A stretch of DNA of 43,124 nucleotides from an uncultured Bacillota bacterium (GCA_905197115.1 CAJJXN010000007.1:1-43124); one strand, 5' to 3'. Numbered from the stretch's first letter, positions 7,407 to 16,408 are shown. Notes: generated by a model from the letters alone, not told the origin. Numbers and translations: made by a program.

Positions 7407-8274
7407 TTCTTATTCATTTAAAGCTGATGAAGCAAAAGTTGAAAAAATTGTTCAATTTTATGATTATTGTAGAGTAACTAGTAATAACCCTACGATTTTA
7501 TTTCGTGCTGCCACAAAGGATTTTACAATTCAAATTTATACAAATCATACAGTATTAATTCAAGGAAGCAAAGCAGTCAATGAATATGCGATTTGGCAAA
7601 CATCACAAGATTGTTTTTCCCATATTGGTAGTGACGAAGTCGGTACAGGAGATTATTTTGGTCCCGTAGTAGTTGCTTCTTGCCTTGTACGTTCTGAAGA
7701 TTATCCTCTTCTTTTTCAATTAGGAGTGAAAGATTCCAAGCAATTGAATGATGCAACGATTAGACAAATTGCCCCTATTCTTGAAAAAAAGTTAAAAGCA
7801 AAAGTTTCAATTTTAAATAATACCAAATATAATCAAATTTACCATTCAGATAAATATAATATGAATAAAATGAAAGCATATCTTCATAATTTTTTAATCA
7901 CACGGCTCAAAGATGAAACAAAATTTGAAGGACCAATTATTATTGATCAATTTTGTGATGAAGAACTTTATTTTCGATATTTAAAAGATTATAAGTCAAC
8001 AGCTATTACGCATTCAGTATCTTTTTATATTAAAGCTGAAAATAAATTCTTAGCTGTAGCTTGTGCGAGTATTATCGCACGTTATGAATTTTTAAAACAA
8101 TTAGATAAAATGGAAAAAGTACTTCAACGCCCAATTTTAAAAGGTGCATCAAGTGACGTAGATCACTTAGCGATTGCAATTGCAAAAGAAAAAGGAATTG
8201 ATTACTTAAAGGATTATGTAAAATTTAATTTTGCAAACACGAAAAAAGTACTTAAAGCACTTCAAAATCAATAA
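7396..8274 (+). CDS. rnhC: Ribonuclease HIII
   Basis: Degrades RNA in RNA-DNA hybrids (R-loops, Okazaki primers). The 292 aa comprise the TBP-like N-terminal substrate-binding domain (about 1-80) typical of RNase HIII and a catalytic domain. The DEDD residues are in GSDEVGTGDYFGP (Asp, Glu), VKDSKQL (Asp) and IIIDQF (Asp). Length is close to the usual 300. It overlaps the preceding unknown gene by 11 nt and ends at a strong hairpin terminator. Confidence 0.95.
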   Translation: MLGNSYSFKADEAKVEKIVQFYDYCRVTSNNPTILFRAATKDFTIQIYTNHTVLIQGSKAVNEYAIWQTSQDCFSHIGSDEVGTGDYFGPVVVASCLVRSEDYPLLFQLGVKDSKQLNDATIRQIAPILEKKLKAKVSILNNTKYNQIYHSDKYNMNKMKAYLHNFLITRLKDETKFEGPIIIDQFCDEELYFRYLKDYKSTAITHSVSFYIKAENKFLAVACASIIARYEFLKQLDKMEKVLQRPILKGASSDVDHLAIAIAKEKGIDYLKDYVKFNFANTKKVLKALQNQ

Positions 8275-8290
8275 AATAAATAAACATTTT

Positions 8291-8327
8291 AAAACGAGAT
8301 ATAGCAATTTTCTATACCTCGTTTTTA
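8291..8327 (+). terminator. Rho-independent terminator after rnhC
   Basis: A 14-nt arm AAAACGAGATATAG (8291-8304) pairs with CTATACCTCGTTTT (8312-8325) with one mismatch, followed by T-rich DNA. Confidence 0.85.
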
Positions 8328-8373
8328 TTATTTATTTTAAAGGAGTCGTCTTTGGATTACTTCACACTAATTA

Positions 8374-8559
8374 TCACTCATATTGAATTTTAAAATTATC
8401 AAGATTTTTTTTAAACTTGTCTTGTGCTGCAAGGCAAGTATCACGCAAATATCCTCTTTCTTCTTTCCTCTCTTTTAGTCCGCGATAATAAAATATTTTC
8501 AATTGTTCATCAATAATGAATGGAATAATATTATATTTCAAACATTCTTTAAATAACAA
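8374..8559 (-). pseudogene. Remnant of a Fic-family protein (C-terminus only)
   Basis: A 61-residue frame, FKECLKYNIIPFIIDEQLKI then FYYRGLKER and TCLAAQDKF. It matches, as I remember it, the conserved tail that follows the Fic (AMP-transferase) domain in many Bacillota Fic proteins. The HPFxxGNGR catalytic motif and the rest of the protein are missing: immediately upstream on this strand lies the terminator of the ABC transporter. There is no promoter and no SD of note. It is best read as the decayed end of a lost Fic gene, although a tiny expressed protein cannot be excluded. Confidence 0.55.
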
Positions 8560-8564
8560 AGAAA

Positions 8565-8599
8565 TAAAAAAACAGAATTTATATTCAATTTAAATTCTG
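8565..8599 (-). terminator. Terminator of ABC transporter gene
   Basis: Perfect 9-bp stem CAGAATTTA (8573-8581) with TAAATTCTG (8591-8599). On the minus strand it is followed by a run of T (8572-8566). Confidence 0.85.
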
Positions 8600-8618
8600 C
8601 TTTCTGTTAATTTTTTAA

Positions 8619-11054
8619 TTATTCATTTCTTATTACGTCAATGGTTCTACGGCGAATCAAATTAAATAAAGTAAAAGAAGATGCTAAAAAGTTTAACGCC
8701 ACAATAAACACAATTATTAAAGGAATATAATATCCTTTATAAAATAATACATAAATATTAGATGTGTAATCTTCTACAAATCTTAAATTTATCTGATTCA
8801 CTGCAATAATTGTAGTGATAAAAGTAAATAATAAAATAATAGAAGTAATCGCTAAAATTTGTAACAAGTAAATTTTTAATATATCATTTTTCCTTATCCC
8901 AATGGACCGCAAAATACCAATTTCTTTACTAGTATTTTTAACATTCCGTTTCATAAAGAGATATTGTTGAAGAATAGTTATAGCAATCAAAATAACGAAA
9001 ATACACGTAAAAACAAATAAGGTAAAACTCATATCATTTTCAAACTCATCAATATATCGCATATACGCATAATATGGCCGAGAACTTATTTTATCCATAT
9101 CTTTAATAAATTGTCTTAAGTTTAAAATTGAATCTATACGAATTTTAAAAGTTTTACAAGCAATTAAATCAATAATCGGCAAATAATAACTTTCTGAAAC
9201 AATCATATGATATTTTAATCTTTGAACATCTGTATATACGCTATTCTTATCCAATAAAATACCTTTAAAGATATATTTATGATTTTTAAAATGGTAATCA
9301 TTAAAAGCTTTGTCTTTAATTTCAATACTTACTTCTTCATCTATGTGAGAAGCATAATTTAAAACTTGAATTTGTCTTGTAAAAGGGTCATTTTGAATAT
9401 AATAATCTAGGCTTTTTGTTTCTTTAAATGCCATGTTATAAAGAGGTAATGTTAAATAAATTTCATTTTCATTTTCAACGTAGAATGTTTCCTTCTCATC
9501 AACTTCTATTATCTTTTTATCTGTTAATATATATTGGTAAAGTTCTGTTTGTTTCCAATTCACACATGGTGACACATAAATGGATGAAATAGAATCATTT
9601 AATACATTAAAACTTGTATCATCATTAATACGAAATAAAAAATTTTGATTTGAAAAATTATAATTTTTTAATTTTAATAAATCATTGTGATACTTTCCAT
9701 ATTTTTGATAATACATCTTAGATTGCATATAATTATAATAATTGTCCATATCTTTATAGTAAGCACCTGTTCTATCTAAAGGAAGTTGTCTTTTATCTTT
9801 ATAAATTCCATTAATTCGATAAAAAAGATAATCTTGTAAATTGTGTGTAATTCTTACATAAGTTCCGGTAAGTGAATCTAAACTTGTGTTTTCTAAAACT
9901 GGCATTTTTCCTTCTTGATCATAAAACAAATGCCCATTTTCCATTTTATTTAATATTACAGAATCAAGTATATATATTCCATCCTCTGTAATTTCTTCAT
10001 AGTTTGGATATAAAATAAAGCCAAAGTCAATCAAATCTTGGAAACTTTTTATAAAATCATCCTCTATTGCAATTAATTCTGGATATAACTTTTTTATTTC
10101 GGATATGTGGCTTTTATAAGTGTCATTTAATGAATCATCATCAACCATAGCTGCATATTCAAATTGAGGCAAATTTTTTACATCCACATCTTTACGATTA
10201 TATTCTGAAAAGAAAAACGATATAAACATTGCAATAAAAGATAATAATATCATGATAGTGCTTATGATGGTATCCCATTTTTTCTTCGCCAAATTATTCC
10301 CTACCATCTTAAATAAAGTTGCATTACTTAATTTTTTAATAGGTAATTTTTGATCTTCAATTAATTTATTATTTTCAATTTGATAAAGATCTGTATCTTT
10401 TATAACTTCTCCATCTCGTAAATAAATACAACGCTTGGCATACTGATTAGCTAAACTTTCATTATGAGAAACGACGATAATTAATTTTTCTTTCGATAAT
10501 GTCTTTAATAATTCCATTATTTCAAGACTCATTTCACTATTTAGATTTCCTGTTGGTTCATCCGCTAATAGTATTTTGCAATCTTTTAATAATGCTCTAG
10601 CAATCGCTACTCTTTGCATTTGTCCACCGGATAATTCCGTTGGCAATCTTTTTTCAAAATGATTTAGACCTACTTGACTCAGAACATTTTTAATCTTTTT
10701 TATTTTTTCTTCTTTCGATAAATTAAAACAAGCTAAAGATAAATTATCAAAAATTGTGATATTTTGAATTAAGTTATAATCTTGAAACACAAATCCAATA
10801 TTTTGATTACGATAACTATCGAGTGATTTTTCACTATATTCCACAATTTGATGATTAATTTTAATTTGTCCATCTGTTGGAAAATCAAGTCCACCTAATA
10901 AATTCAATAAAGTAGATTTTCCACACCCTGATGGGCCCAAAATAAAAACAAAGCCAGTTTCAGGAAATGCTAAATTAATTTTATTTAAAGCATAAATTTT
11001 ATTTTTTTCTTTACTACTTGTATAAATTTTTGTAATATTTTTTAACTCTAACAT
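8619..11054 (-). CDS. ABC transporter, ATPase and FtsX-type permease in one chain
   Basis: An 811-aa MacB-like exporter or signalling transporter. The N-terminal ATPase (1-235) has Walker A GPSGCGKST, Q-loop FVFQDYN, signature LSGGQMQR, Walker B ILLADEPTG and the H-loop VVSHN. The permease then has one helix (about 262-285), a long extracellular domain of about 400 residues, and three closing helices (about 685-805). The first of these loops carries the FtsX string SKEIGILRSIGIR. This topology is the MacB/FtsX mechanotransmission class, not a channel-type importer. No partner kinase, MacA or peptide gene adjoins it, so the substrate (antimicrobial peptide, lipoprotein or other) is unknown. 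It is monocistronic with its own promoter and terminator. Confidence 0.88.
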   Translation of the reverse strand: MLELKNITKIYTSSKEKNKIYALNKINLAFPETGFVFILGPSGCGKSTLLNLLGGLDFPTDGQIKINHQIVEYSEKSLDSYRNQNIGFVFQDYNLIQNITIFDNLSLACFNLSKEEKIKKIKNVLSQVGLNHFEKRLPTELSGGQMQRVAIARALLKDCKILLADEPTGNLNSEMSLEIMELLKTLSKEKLIIVVSHNESLANQYAKRCIYLRDGEVIKDTDLYQIENNKLIEDQKLPIKKLSNATLFKMVGNNLAKKKWDTIISTIMILLSFIAMFISFFFSEYNRKDVDVKNLPQFEYAAMVDDDSLNDTYKSHISEIKKLYPELIAIEDDFIKSFQDLIDFGFILYPNYEEITEDGIYILDSVILNKMENGHLFYDQEGKMPVLENTSLDSLTGTYVRITHNLQDYLFYRINGIYKDKRQLPLDRTGAYYKDMDNYYNYMQSKMYYQKYGKYHNDLLKLKNYNFSNQNFLFRINDDTSFNVLNDSISSIYVSPCVNWKQTELYQYILTDKKIIEVDEKETFYVENENEIYLTLPLYNMAFKETKSLDYYIQNDPFTRQIQVLNYASHIDEEVSIEIKDKAFNDYHFKNHKYIFKGILLDKNSVYTDVQRLKYHMIVSESYYLPIIDLIACKTFKIRIDSILNLRQFIKDMDKISSRPYYAYMRYIDEFENDMSFTLFVFTCIFVILIAITILQQYLFMKRNVKNTSKEIGILRSIGIRKNDILKIYLLQILAITSIILLFTFITTIIAVNQINLRFVEDYTSNIYVLFYKGYYIPLIIVFIVALNFLASSFTLFNLIRRRTIDVIRNE

Positions 11055-11075
11055 GAAATCCCCTCTTTAAAAAAA

Positions 11076-11084
11076 ATTATAACA
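11076..11084 (-). promoter_or_regulatory. Extended -10 promoter of ABC transporter gene
   Basis: TGTTATAAT on the minus strand, about 21 nt before the start codon and before SD AGAGGGG. The -35 is poor. Confidence 0.55.
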
Positions 11085-11104
11085 TGAGAATATAAATAAC
11101 ACTA

Positions 11105-11147
11105 TCTAAAAAAAATAAAAATCCTAATTTAATTACAAATTAGGATT
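11105..11147 (-). terminator. Terminator of the Gfo/Idh/MocA oxidoreductase gene
   Basis: Perfect 11-bp stem AATCCTAATTT (11120-11130) with AAATTAGGATT (11137-11147), then a T-rich tail on the minus strand. Confidence 0.9.
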
Positions 11148-11153
11148 CTTCTA

Positions 11154-12392
11154 TTAATCAATTTTTATTGGCTCACCTTTATTTAAACGAGACTCTTCGG
11201 CAGCAAAAGCCATTTTATGACTTACGATAGAATCTTCAATCAAAGAAAGTCCTTGACTCATTTTATGATTTAATATTAAATCGATAAATTCAAAAAACAT
11301 TACTTTGTCCCCACCACCATGACCGGAAAAATCATCATTAATTTTATTAAGATCAATAGTATAAGAATCTTTTTTAAAGTGATTCACAGTTATAAATCTT
11401 TTTTCAAAATCTCCAATAATATCTCCATGTGTACCATATACATGAATTGTACGATAACATTCATTACTAAAAGCAGTCATTGATAAAGAGGCAGTTGCTT
11501 GATTTTTAAATAAAATGTTAACAATTTGATGATCGACCACATTATTATCACATTCGTAAACACAACGTCCATATGCACTTTCTTTTAAATATCGAATAAT
11601 ATTTTCATCCGATAAATCATCACCAACTAATTGTCTAGCCCATTCTCTACCATTATCTAAATAAAAGGCATAGCAATTATATGGACAATCCTCTTTGACC
11701 TTACATTCAAAACAACGAGAAGAAGCATTTTTTGGTTGATTTTCTTTAGTGAAATGTTTTAAAGAACCATAAGAAGATACACTTTCGCATTCTTTATTCA
11801 TTAACCAATATAAGATATCTAAGTCATGACTACATTTAGATAAAATCATGGGTCCTGCAACCGTATCATTTCGCCAATTTCCTCTAACAAAGCTATGTGC
11901 TTGATGCCAAAAGGCAACATTTTCATTTTGATTAATGTGAATAACTTCACCAATTTCATGATTATCAATAATCTTTTTAATATTTACATAAAATGATGTA
12001 TATCGCAATACATGACAAATCACAACATAACGATTTTTCGCTTTTGCAAGATTTGCAATATCTTGACATTCTTTTAAAGATAAAGAAATTGGCTTCTCTA
12101 ATAAAACATGCATATTTGCATTTAAAGCTGCCATTGCTTGTGGATAATGATATTTATCCATGGAAGCGATGATTAATAAATCCGTTTGAATCTTTGCATT
12201 AAAAAAATCATCTGCATTTTTAAAAAGTTGTTCATCGGTCAAAGAAAAATCATTTTTGGCTTTTTCCCTTTTTGATTCAATAAATTCAACAACCCCGACA
12301 ACTTCAAACATTTCCATTTTTGATAAAATAAATGAACTATAGATACATCCTCTATTTCCATATCCAATGATGGCAACTTTCAATTTTTTCAT
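11154..12392 (-). CDS. Gfo/Idh/MocA-family oxidoreductase with Cys-rich insert
   Basis: NAD(P)-dependent sugar or inositol dehydrogenase-type protein, 412 aa. The N-terminal Rossmann fold has AIIGYGNRG and the family's EKP motif (LLEKPIS). The C-terminal domain has HDLDILYWL. Between them an insert carries closely spaced cysteines: RCFECKVKEDCPYNC, then RCVYEC about 45 residues later. These spacings (CxxCxxxxxCxxxC and CxxxC) suggest a bound metal or a structural cluster. Similar inserts occur in some uncharacterised members of the family. The substrate is unknown; no sugar transporter or kinase is adjacent. SD AGGTGAG is well placed. Expression is likely controlled by the palindrome upstream. 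Confidence 0.85.
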   Translation of the reverse strand: MKKLKVAIIGYGNRGCIYSSFILSKMEMFEVVGVVEFIESKREKAKNDFSLTDEQLFKNADDFFNAKIQTDLLIIASMDKYHYPQAMAALNANMHVLLEKPISLSLKECQDIANLAKAKNRYVVICHVLRYTSFYVNIKKIIDNHEIGEVIHINQNENVAFWHQAHSFVRGNWRNDTVAGPMILSKCSHDLDILYWLMNKECESVSSYGSLKHFTKENQPKNASSRCFECKVKEDCPYNCYAFYLDNGREWARQLVGDDLSDENIIRYLKESAYGRCVYECDNNVVDHQIVNILFKNQATASLSMTAFSNECYRTIHVYGTHGDIIGDFEKRFITVNHFKKDSYTIDLNKINDDFSGHGGGDKVMFFEFIDLILNHKMSQGLSLIEDSIVSHKMAFAAEESRLNKGEPIKID

Positions 12393-12413
12393 ACTCTCAC
12401 CTGCCAGTGAATA

Positions 12414-12441
12414 TTTAATAACATTTTGTTATTAAAGTCAA
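12414..12441 (-). promoter_or_regulatory. Promoter with perfect palindromic operator upstream of oxidoreductase
   Basis: TTGACT (12441-12436, minus strand) is a good -35. Directly behind it sits a perfect inverted repeat with arms TTTAATAACA and TGTTATTAAA around 3 nt (12414-12436), filling the -35/-10 spacer. The TGTTATTAA inside it could be an extended -10. A repressor bound here would block transcription; no cognate regulator is in the window. Confidence 0.6.
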
Positions 12442-12446
12442 CCACT

Positions 12447-13817
12447 TTATTTCACTTTTGTCGTATATTTACTATCAGAGGAAGCTCGTAAGATTGTTTT
12501 TAAAAAATCTTGAAAAGAAAATGGTAAAAATGGATATAAATAGGCACTTCCAAAATTGCGAACACTTACCAAAGTTAAAAATAAAATGAAGGCCATTACG
12601 ATAAAACCTATTTTATTGAAAAAACCAATGGCAAGTATAAATAAGAAATTCCATAAAGTAACTGCCCGGCTGACTTCAAAACTTGGAATTCCAAAGGCTG
12701 CTAAACTACTTAAAGCACAATAAAAGACAACTTCACCACTTACAAGGCCAATGGAAGCCGCCACTTCGCTTAAAATGATGGTCGCTGCCAAACTCATAGA
12801 AGTCGATAATAATCCCGGCGTATTAAAACTCGCCAGTCGAATAAAAGATAAAAACAATTCAACAATTAAAATTTGTAAAAACAAGTCTTCACGACTCATT
12901 CCTTCTTTTAAAATTAATAATCTTGAAGTAAAGGTCGGATCAGAAGCAGCCAAAAACCAAAGAGGTACCAATAATAAAGCAATTAAAATACTAAAATAAC
13001 GAAGAAGTCTGCCAAAAGATGAGATTATCGGTGAAAAATGATATTCCATCGGTTGTTGGCATAATTCAAAAAATGTCGTCGGAACAATAATTGCTCCCGG
13101 AGAAGTATCAATCATAATTACCAAATAGCCTTTTAATATATGAATGGCAGCAATGTCAGGTCTTTCACTAAAACGTACAACGGGAAAAACATTAAATGTC
13201 TGTTTAAATAATAACTCTGCCAAAGCGCGATCGGACATGACTAAACTATCAATATCTAATTTTTTTAGTTTATCCATGACCTCTTTATATAATCGTTTAT
13301 TCACACGATTTTCTACATAGTAAACATTGACATATGTTTTCGATAATTCACCAATTTGCAATAATTCACAACGAAAACTACGGCTTTTAATTCTTCTTCG
13401 AATCAAAGCAGTATTCGTTAACATATGTTCTGTAAAGCCATCATGTGACCCTTTTAACGATTTTTCACTTTCAGGTTCAGAAGCAGAACGATTTGGATAA
13501 GAACGTGTATCTACTACTAAATATTTATGTTGTGGATAATTCAAAATGGCCAACATTCCTGCATTGATTTGGGCTTCTACTAAATTAATATCATCTACAA
13601 AGTCAACCGATCCATTGCAAATCAAATCTTTTTGATAAATATTTTCTAAAATTACATTTATAGATTCTTGACTGACTAAAGAAGATAAAAAATATAAAAC
13701 GATTGGTTTTCCTTGATAATCAAGTTGTTTTCTTACCACATCAAAATTAATTTGATAACCAAGTCGTGTGGCAAGGGTCTTATCACTAATATTTAAAAAC
13801 GGGTTTTCTGTCTTCAT
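12447..13817 (-). CDS. spoVAF: Spore germination protein SpoVAF (GerA A-subunit family)
   Basis: A 456-aa member of the GerAA/SpoVAF family. The cytosolic N-terminal domain (about 1-265) holds the conserved SEKSLKGSHDGFTEHML segment and RFSERPDIAAIHI. A membrane domain with about five helices follows (about 270-440). As the last gene of a spoVA cluster, and with no gerB/gerC companions, it is SpoVAF, which in Bacillus helps dipicolinic-acid release during germination, and not a nutrient receptor subunit. Its ATG overlaps the spoVAE stop (ATGA). It is slightly shorter than Bacillus SpoVAF. There is no clear terminator behind it. Confidence 0.9.
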   Translation of the reverse strand: MKTENPFLNISDKTLATRLGYQINFDVVRKQLDYQGKPIVLYFLSSLVSQESINVILENIYQKDLICNGSVDFVDDINLVEAQINAGMLAILNYPQHKYLVVDTRSYPNRSASEPESEKSLKGSHDGFTEHMLTNTALIRRRIKSRSFRCELLQIGELSKTYVNVYYVENRVNKRLYKEVMDKLKKLDIDSLVMSDRALAELLFKQTFNVFPVVRFSERPDIAAIHILKGYLVIMIDTSPGAIIVPTTFFELCQQPMEYHFSPIISSFGRLLRYFSILIALLLVPLWFLAASDPTFTSRLLILKEGMSREDLFLQILIVELFLSFIRLASFNTPGLLSTSMSLAATIILSEVAASIGLVSGEVVFYCALSSLAAFGIPSFEVSRAVTLWNFLFILAIGFFNKIGFIVMAFILFLTLVSVRNFGSAYLYPFLPFSFQDFLKTILRASSDSKYTTKVK

Positions 13818-14170
13818 GATTTTGCCCTACTAAAAATGACAACTACTAATGATAAAAAGACACAAAAAGTAATTACTCCTCCTGTAATGGAAAATACACC
13901 ATTTACTATGCCTAATATTCCTTGTGTATCAATTAATTTTTTGACACCTTCCATCATTAATGCTCCAAAATTAGAAATAGGAATACTCGCACCCACTTTT
14001 CCCGCTATTCGTACATATTTATAAAGTCCAAAAAACTCTAAAATGACACCCGAAACGACAAAAATAGATGTCACATGTCCTGGGGTTAATTTTGTATTAT
14101 CAATAATGATTTGGGCAATCACACAAATTAATCCACAAATTAAAAAAGCTAATAGACAGTTAACAATCAT
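13814..14170 (-). CDS. spoVAE: Stage V sporulation protein AE
   Basis: Small membrane protein of 118 aa with hydrophobic helices at about 1-22, 33-48 and 85-112, and the family string LTPGHVTSIFVVSGVILEF. Part of the SpoVA channel that moves Ca-dipicolinate into the forespore and out at germination. GGAGG is 6 nt before ATG. It overlaps spoVAD by 11 nt and spoVAF by 4 nt. Confidence 0.92.
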   Translation of the reverse strand: MIVNCLLAFLICGLICVIAQIIIDNTKLTPGHVTSIFVVSGVILEFFGLYKYVRIAGKVGASIPISNFGALMMEGVKKLIDTQGILGIVNGVFSITGGVITFCVFLSLVVVIFSRAKS

Positions 14171-15164
14171 AATTTACCTCCAATTCAATCGCATGAGCAA
14201 TACATGGAATACTTTGTTTTTGTTGATAAGAAATTTGCGAATGCAATGCTCCTGTTGCTATCACCAGTATTTTTTTCATTTCACCTTTTAACATTTTATC
14301 TAAAAAATAACTAAATGTGACAATTGGACAACAAGTCGGTCCACTTCCACCTGCATTTACTTCTTGTCTTTCTTTATCATAAATCATTAAGCCACAATCA
14401 CTATATTTTAAAGCAATATTATAGCCTAATTTTTTAGCTTCTTCTTTAAAAATATCATAACCATAAGTAGATAAATCACCAGTTAAAATTTGATCGTATT
14501 CATCGATATTTTTATTTAAATTTTGCAAATGAGATTGAAATGTATCAATCGCAGCATACGCCATACATGTTCCCATATCATTGACATTTTTTGATTGAAC
14601 ATCGACAATCTTTCCAACGGTAAATGAATTGATTTTTATTTTGTTTTTTTTCTTGGATAAAATCGTTGCGATGCCCCCTGTAAGCGTTGTCGTATTGGTT
14701 GCACATTTTTGAATTCCATATTCATTCGGATAGCGAAATTGTTTTTCCGATACGCCTAAATGACTTGAAGTAAAACATAAAGCATTACAAGTTATCATCT
14801 TATCAATATAGATGGAGCCTAAAATCATCGACAATACAAAAGAAGCACAAGCTGCATATACCCCTATATAAGGAAAGGCATAATTTTCGATGGATGATGT
14901 CGAGGAATGAATTTGATTGCTTAAATCTCCACCTATTGCAACTTCAATATCTTTGCTTTCATATTTAGATTGTTTAAGTGCTAATTTGATTGCACTATTT
15001 GATAATTTTTTTTGAGCTAATTCAAATGTTGATTCTCCAAAGTAACTATCTTCAATATAATGTTTAAAATATCTTTTCAGTGGACCTTCTTTTTCTAATT
15101 TACCAACAATAATTCCTACTGAATCTAAATAAACTTGGTTGACTTTTACCGATTGACTATTCAT
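14160..15164 (-). CDS. spoVAD: Stage V sporulation protein AD
   Basis: A 334-aa thiolase-fold protein that in Bacillus binds dipicolinic acid on the forespore inner membrane. Family strings include VYAACASF (the Cys region of the thiolase fold), DMGTCMAYAA and GGSGPTCCP. The frame is open to 15200, but ATG 15164 is the start: GGAAGGTG lies 6 nt upstream and it overlaps the spoVAC stop as ATGA. Confidence 0.93.
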   Translation of the reverse strand: MNSQSVKVNQVYLDSVGIIVGKLEKEGPLKRYFKHYIEDSYFGESTFELAQKKLSNSAIKLALKQSKYESKDIEVAIGGDLSNQIHSSTSSIENYAFPYIGVYAACASFVLSMILGSIYIDKMITCNALCFTSSHLGVSEKQFRYPNEYGIQKCATNTTTLTGGIATILSKKKNKIKINSFTVGKIVDVQSKNVNDMGTCMAYAAIDTFQSHLQNLNKNIDEYDQILTGDLSTYGYDIFKEEAKKLGYNIALKYSDCGLMIYDKERQEVNAGGSGPTCCPIVTFSYFLDKMLKGEMKKILVIATGALHSQISYQQKQSIPCIAHAIELEVNYDC

Positions 15165-15616
15165 AGAATCACCTTCCAAACATAATATAAAATTCCACAA
15201 ATATAGGTGGCAACAATACCATAAGCAAAAACACTTCCTACTAAAGAAAAGATTTTGCCACCTATGCCAAAAATAGGGCCTTCACTTTTCCCTTCAATTG
15301 CACTACTTGACATAGCATTGGCAAACCCCACAATTGGAATAAAACTACCGGCTCCTCCATGTTTTGCCAAATTGTCATAAATACAAAAAGAAGTAAAAAG
15401 TACGCCTAAAAAAACCATCGTTAAACTCATAACTAACATCGCATTTTGTTCACTTAATTTGCATACCCGATGGTATAATTCATAAAATCCTTGTCCAATC
15501 ACGCCAAAAGCTCCACCTACTAAAAAAGCTTTTAAAATGTGCATTCCTTTTTGCTTTTTTTTGCCATTGTCTTTTAATTTTTGTTGAATATTTTCGTTTT
15601 TTATGATCACTTTCAT
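15161..15616 (-). CDS. spoVAC: Stage V sporulation protein AC
   Basis: A 151-aa integral membrane protein with four hydrophobic segments, thought in Bacillus to be a mechanosensitive part of the dipicolinate channel. Conserved glycine-rich strings include KHGGAGSFIPIVGFANAM and EGPIFGIGGKIF. It is the first gene of spoVAC-D-E-F. The start is uncertain: ATG 15616, GTG 15619, or GTG 15610, which has better SD spacing from GGGTGAT. spoVAA and spoVAB, present upstream in Bacillus, are missing, as in clostridia. Confidence 0.9.
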   Translation of the reverse strand: MKVIIKNENIQQKLKDNGKKKQKGMHILKAFLVGGAFGVIGQGFYELYHRVCKLSEQNAMLVMSLTMVFLGVLFTSFCIYDNLAKHGGAGSFIPIVGFANAMSSSAIEGKSEGPIFGIGGKIFSLVGSVFAYGIVATYICGILYYVWKVIL

Positions 15617-15630
15617 CACCCACTTATTAT

Positions 15631-15660
15631 AAGTATGGGGTGATTATTTTTATTTAATAC
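15631..15660 (-). promoter_or_regulatory. Candidate sigma-G promoter of spoVA operon
   Basis: On the minus strand GTATT (15660-15656), 18 nt, and CATACTT (15637-15631) match the forespore sigma-G pattern (gHATR-18-CATnmTA) except for one base in each element. The position between the sigF terminator and spoVAC is right for a forespore-expressed operon. Confidence 0.4.
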
Positions 15661-15692
15661 AAAAAAAGAAATAAACGAATCATTTATTTCTT
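15659..15692 (-). terminator. Terminator of spoIIA operon
   Basis: AAGAAATAAA (15666-15675) pairs with TTTATTTCTT (15683-15692). The stem reaches into the sigF stop codon and is followed by T7 on the minus strand. Confidence 0.75.
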
Positions 15693-16407
15693 ATATAAAT
15701 TGTTTTTTTAATTTTTCAATAATTTTCTTCTCCATCCGCGAAACTTGCACTTGAGAAACTTGAAATATTTTTGCAATTTCTTCTTGGTTCATATCTTTAA
15801 AATAGCGCAATTGAATTAATAATTGCTCTTTTTTATTTAATTTTTTTAATTCTTCTTGTAACGTGATTCGATCAACGGTTGAAAAGTTTTTGACATCTTC
15901 AATACGATCCTCAATACAAATACAAGAACCATCTTTTTCATAAATTGGTTCAGAAAGTGAGGTTGGATAATATTTTGAATCCATCGCTAAAATGATTTCA
16001 TGAACTGGCAATTTTAATTGTTCAGCTAACTCATTAACAGTCATATTTTTATGATGTTCAACTTGATATTTTTCACTAATTTGATTAATTTTTACATTTA
16101 ATTCTTTTAAAGAACGAGAAACTTTTATCGCTCCATCATCTCGAAAATGACGTTTAATTTCGCCAATTATAATTGGTACAGCATACGTTGAAAATTGTAC
16201 ATCATAAGATAAATCAAATTTCATAATGGCTTTAATTAGACCAATGCAACCAATTTGAAAAATATCTTCTTTCTCATACATTGTATGATTGAAACGATGT
16301 ACAATTGACCAAACTAATGATAAATTATTCAAAACAAGCGTATCTTTTGCCTCATTATCCCCATTTTGAGCCTTTCTGATTAACGATTCAAATAGCTCAT
16401 CTCTCAT
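15691..16407 (-). CDS. sigF: RNA polymerase sporulation sigma factor SigF
   Basis: Forespore-specific sigma factor of 238 aa. Region 2 is EDIFQIGCIGLIKAIMKFD and FSTYAVPIIIGEIKRHFRDD, region 3 is KNMTVNELAEQL, and region 4 has the helix-turn-helix MNQEEIAKIFQVSQVQVSRM. Its place after spoIIAB identifies it as sigma-F and not sigma-G. ATG 16407 is preferred over ATG 16428: AAGG lies 9 nt before it and it begins 1 nt after the spoIIAB stop. The longer form would overlap spoIIAB by 20 nt. Confidence 0.94.
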   Translation of the reverse strand: MRDELFESLIRKAQNGDNEAKDTLVLNNLSLVWSIVHRFNHTMYEKEDIFQIGCIGLIKAIMKFDLSYDVQFSTYAVPIIIGEIKRHFRDDGAIKVSRSLKELNVKINQISEKYQVEHHKNMTVNELAEQLKLPVHEIILAMDSKYYPTSLSEPIYEKDGSCICIEDRIEDVKNFSTVDRITLQEELKKLNKKEQLLIQLRYFKDMNQEEIAKIFQVSQVQVSRMEKKIIEKLKKQFI

Positions 16408-16408
16408 A

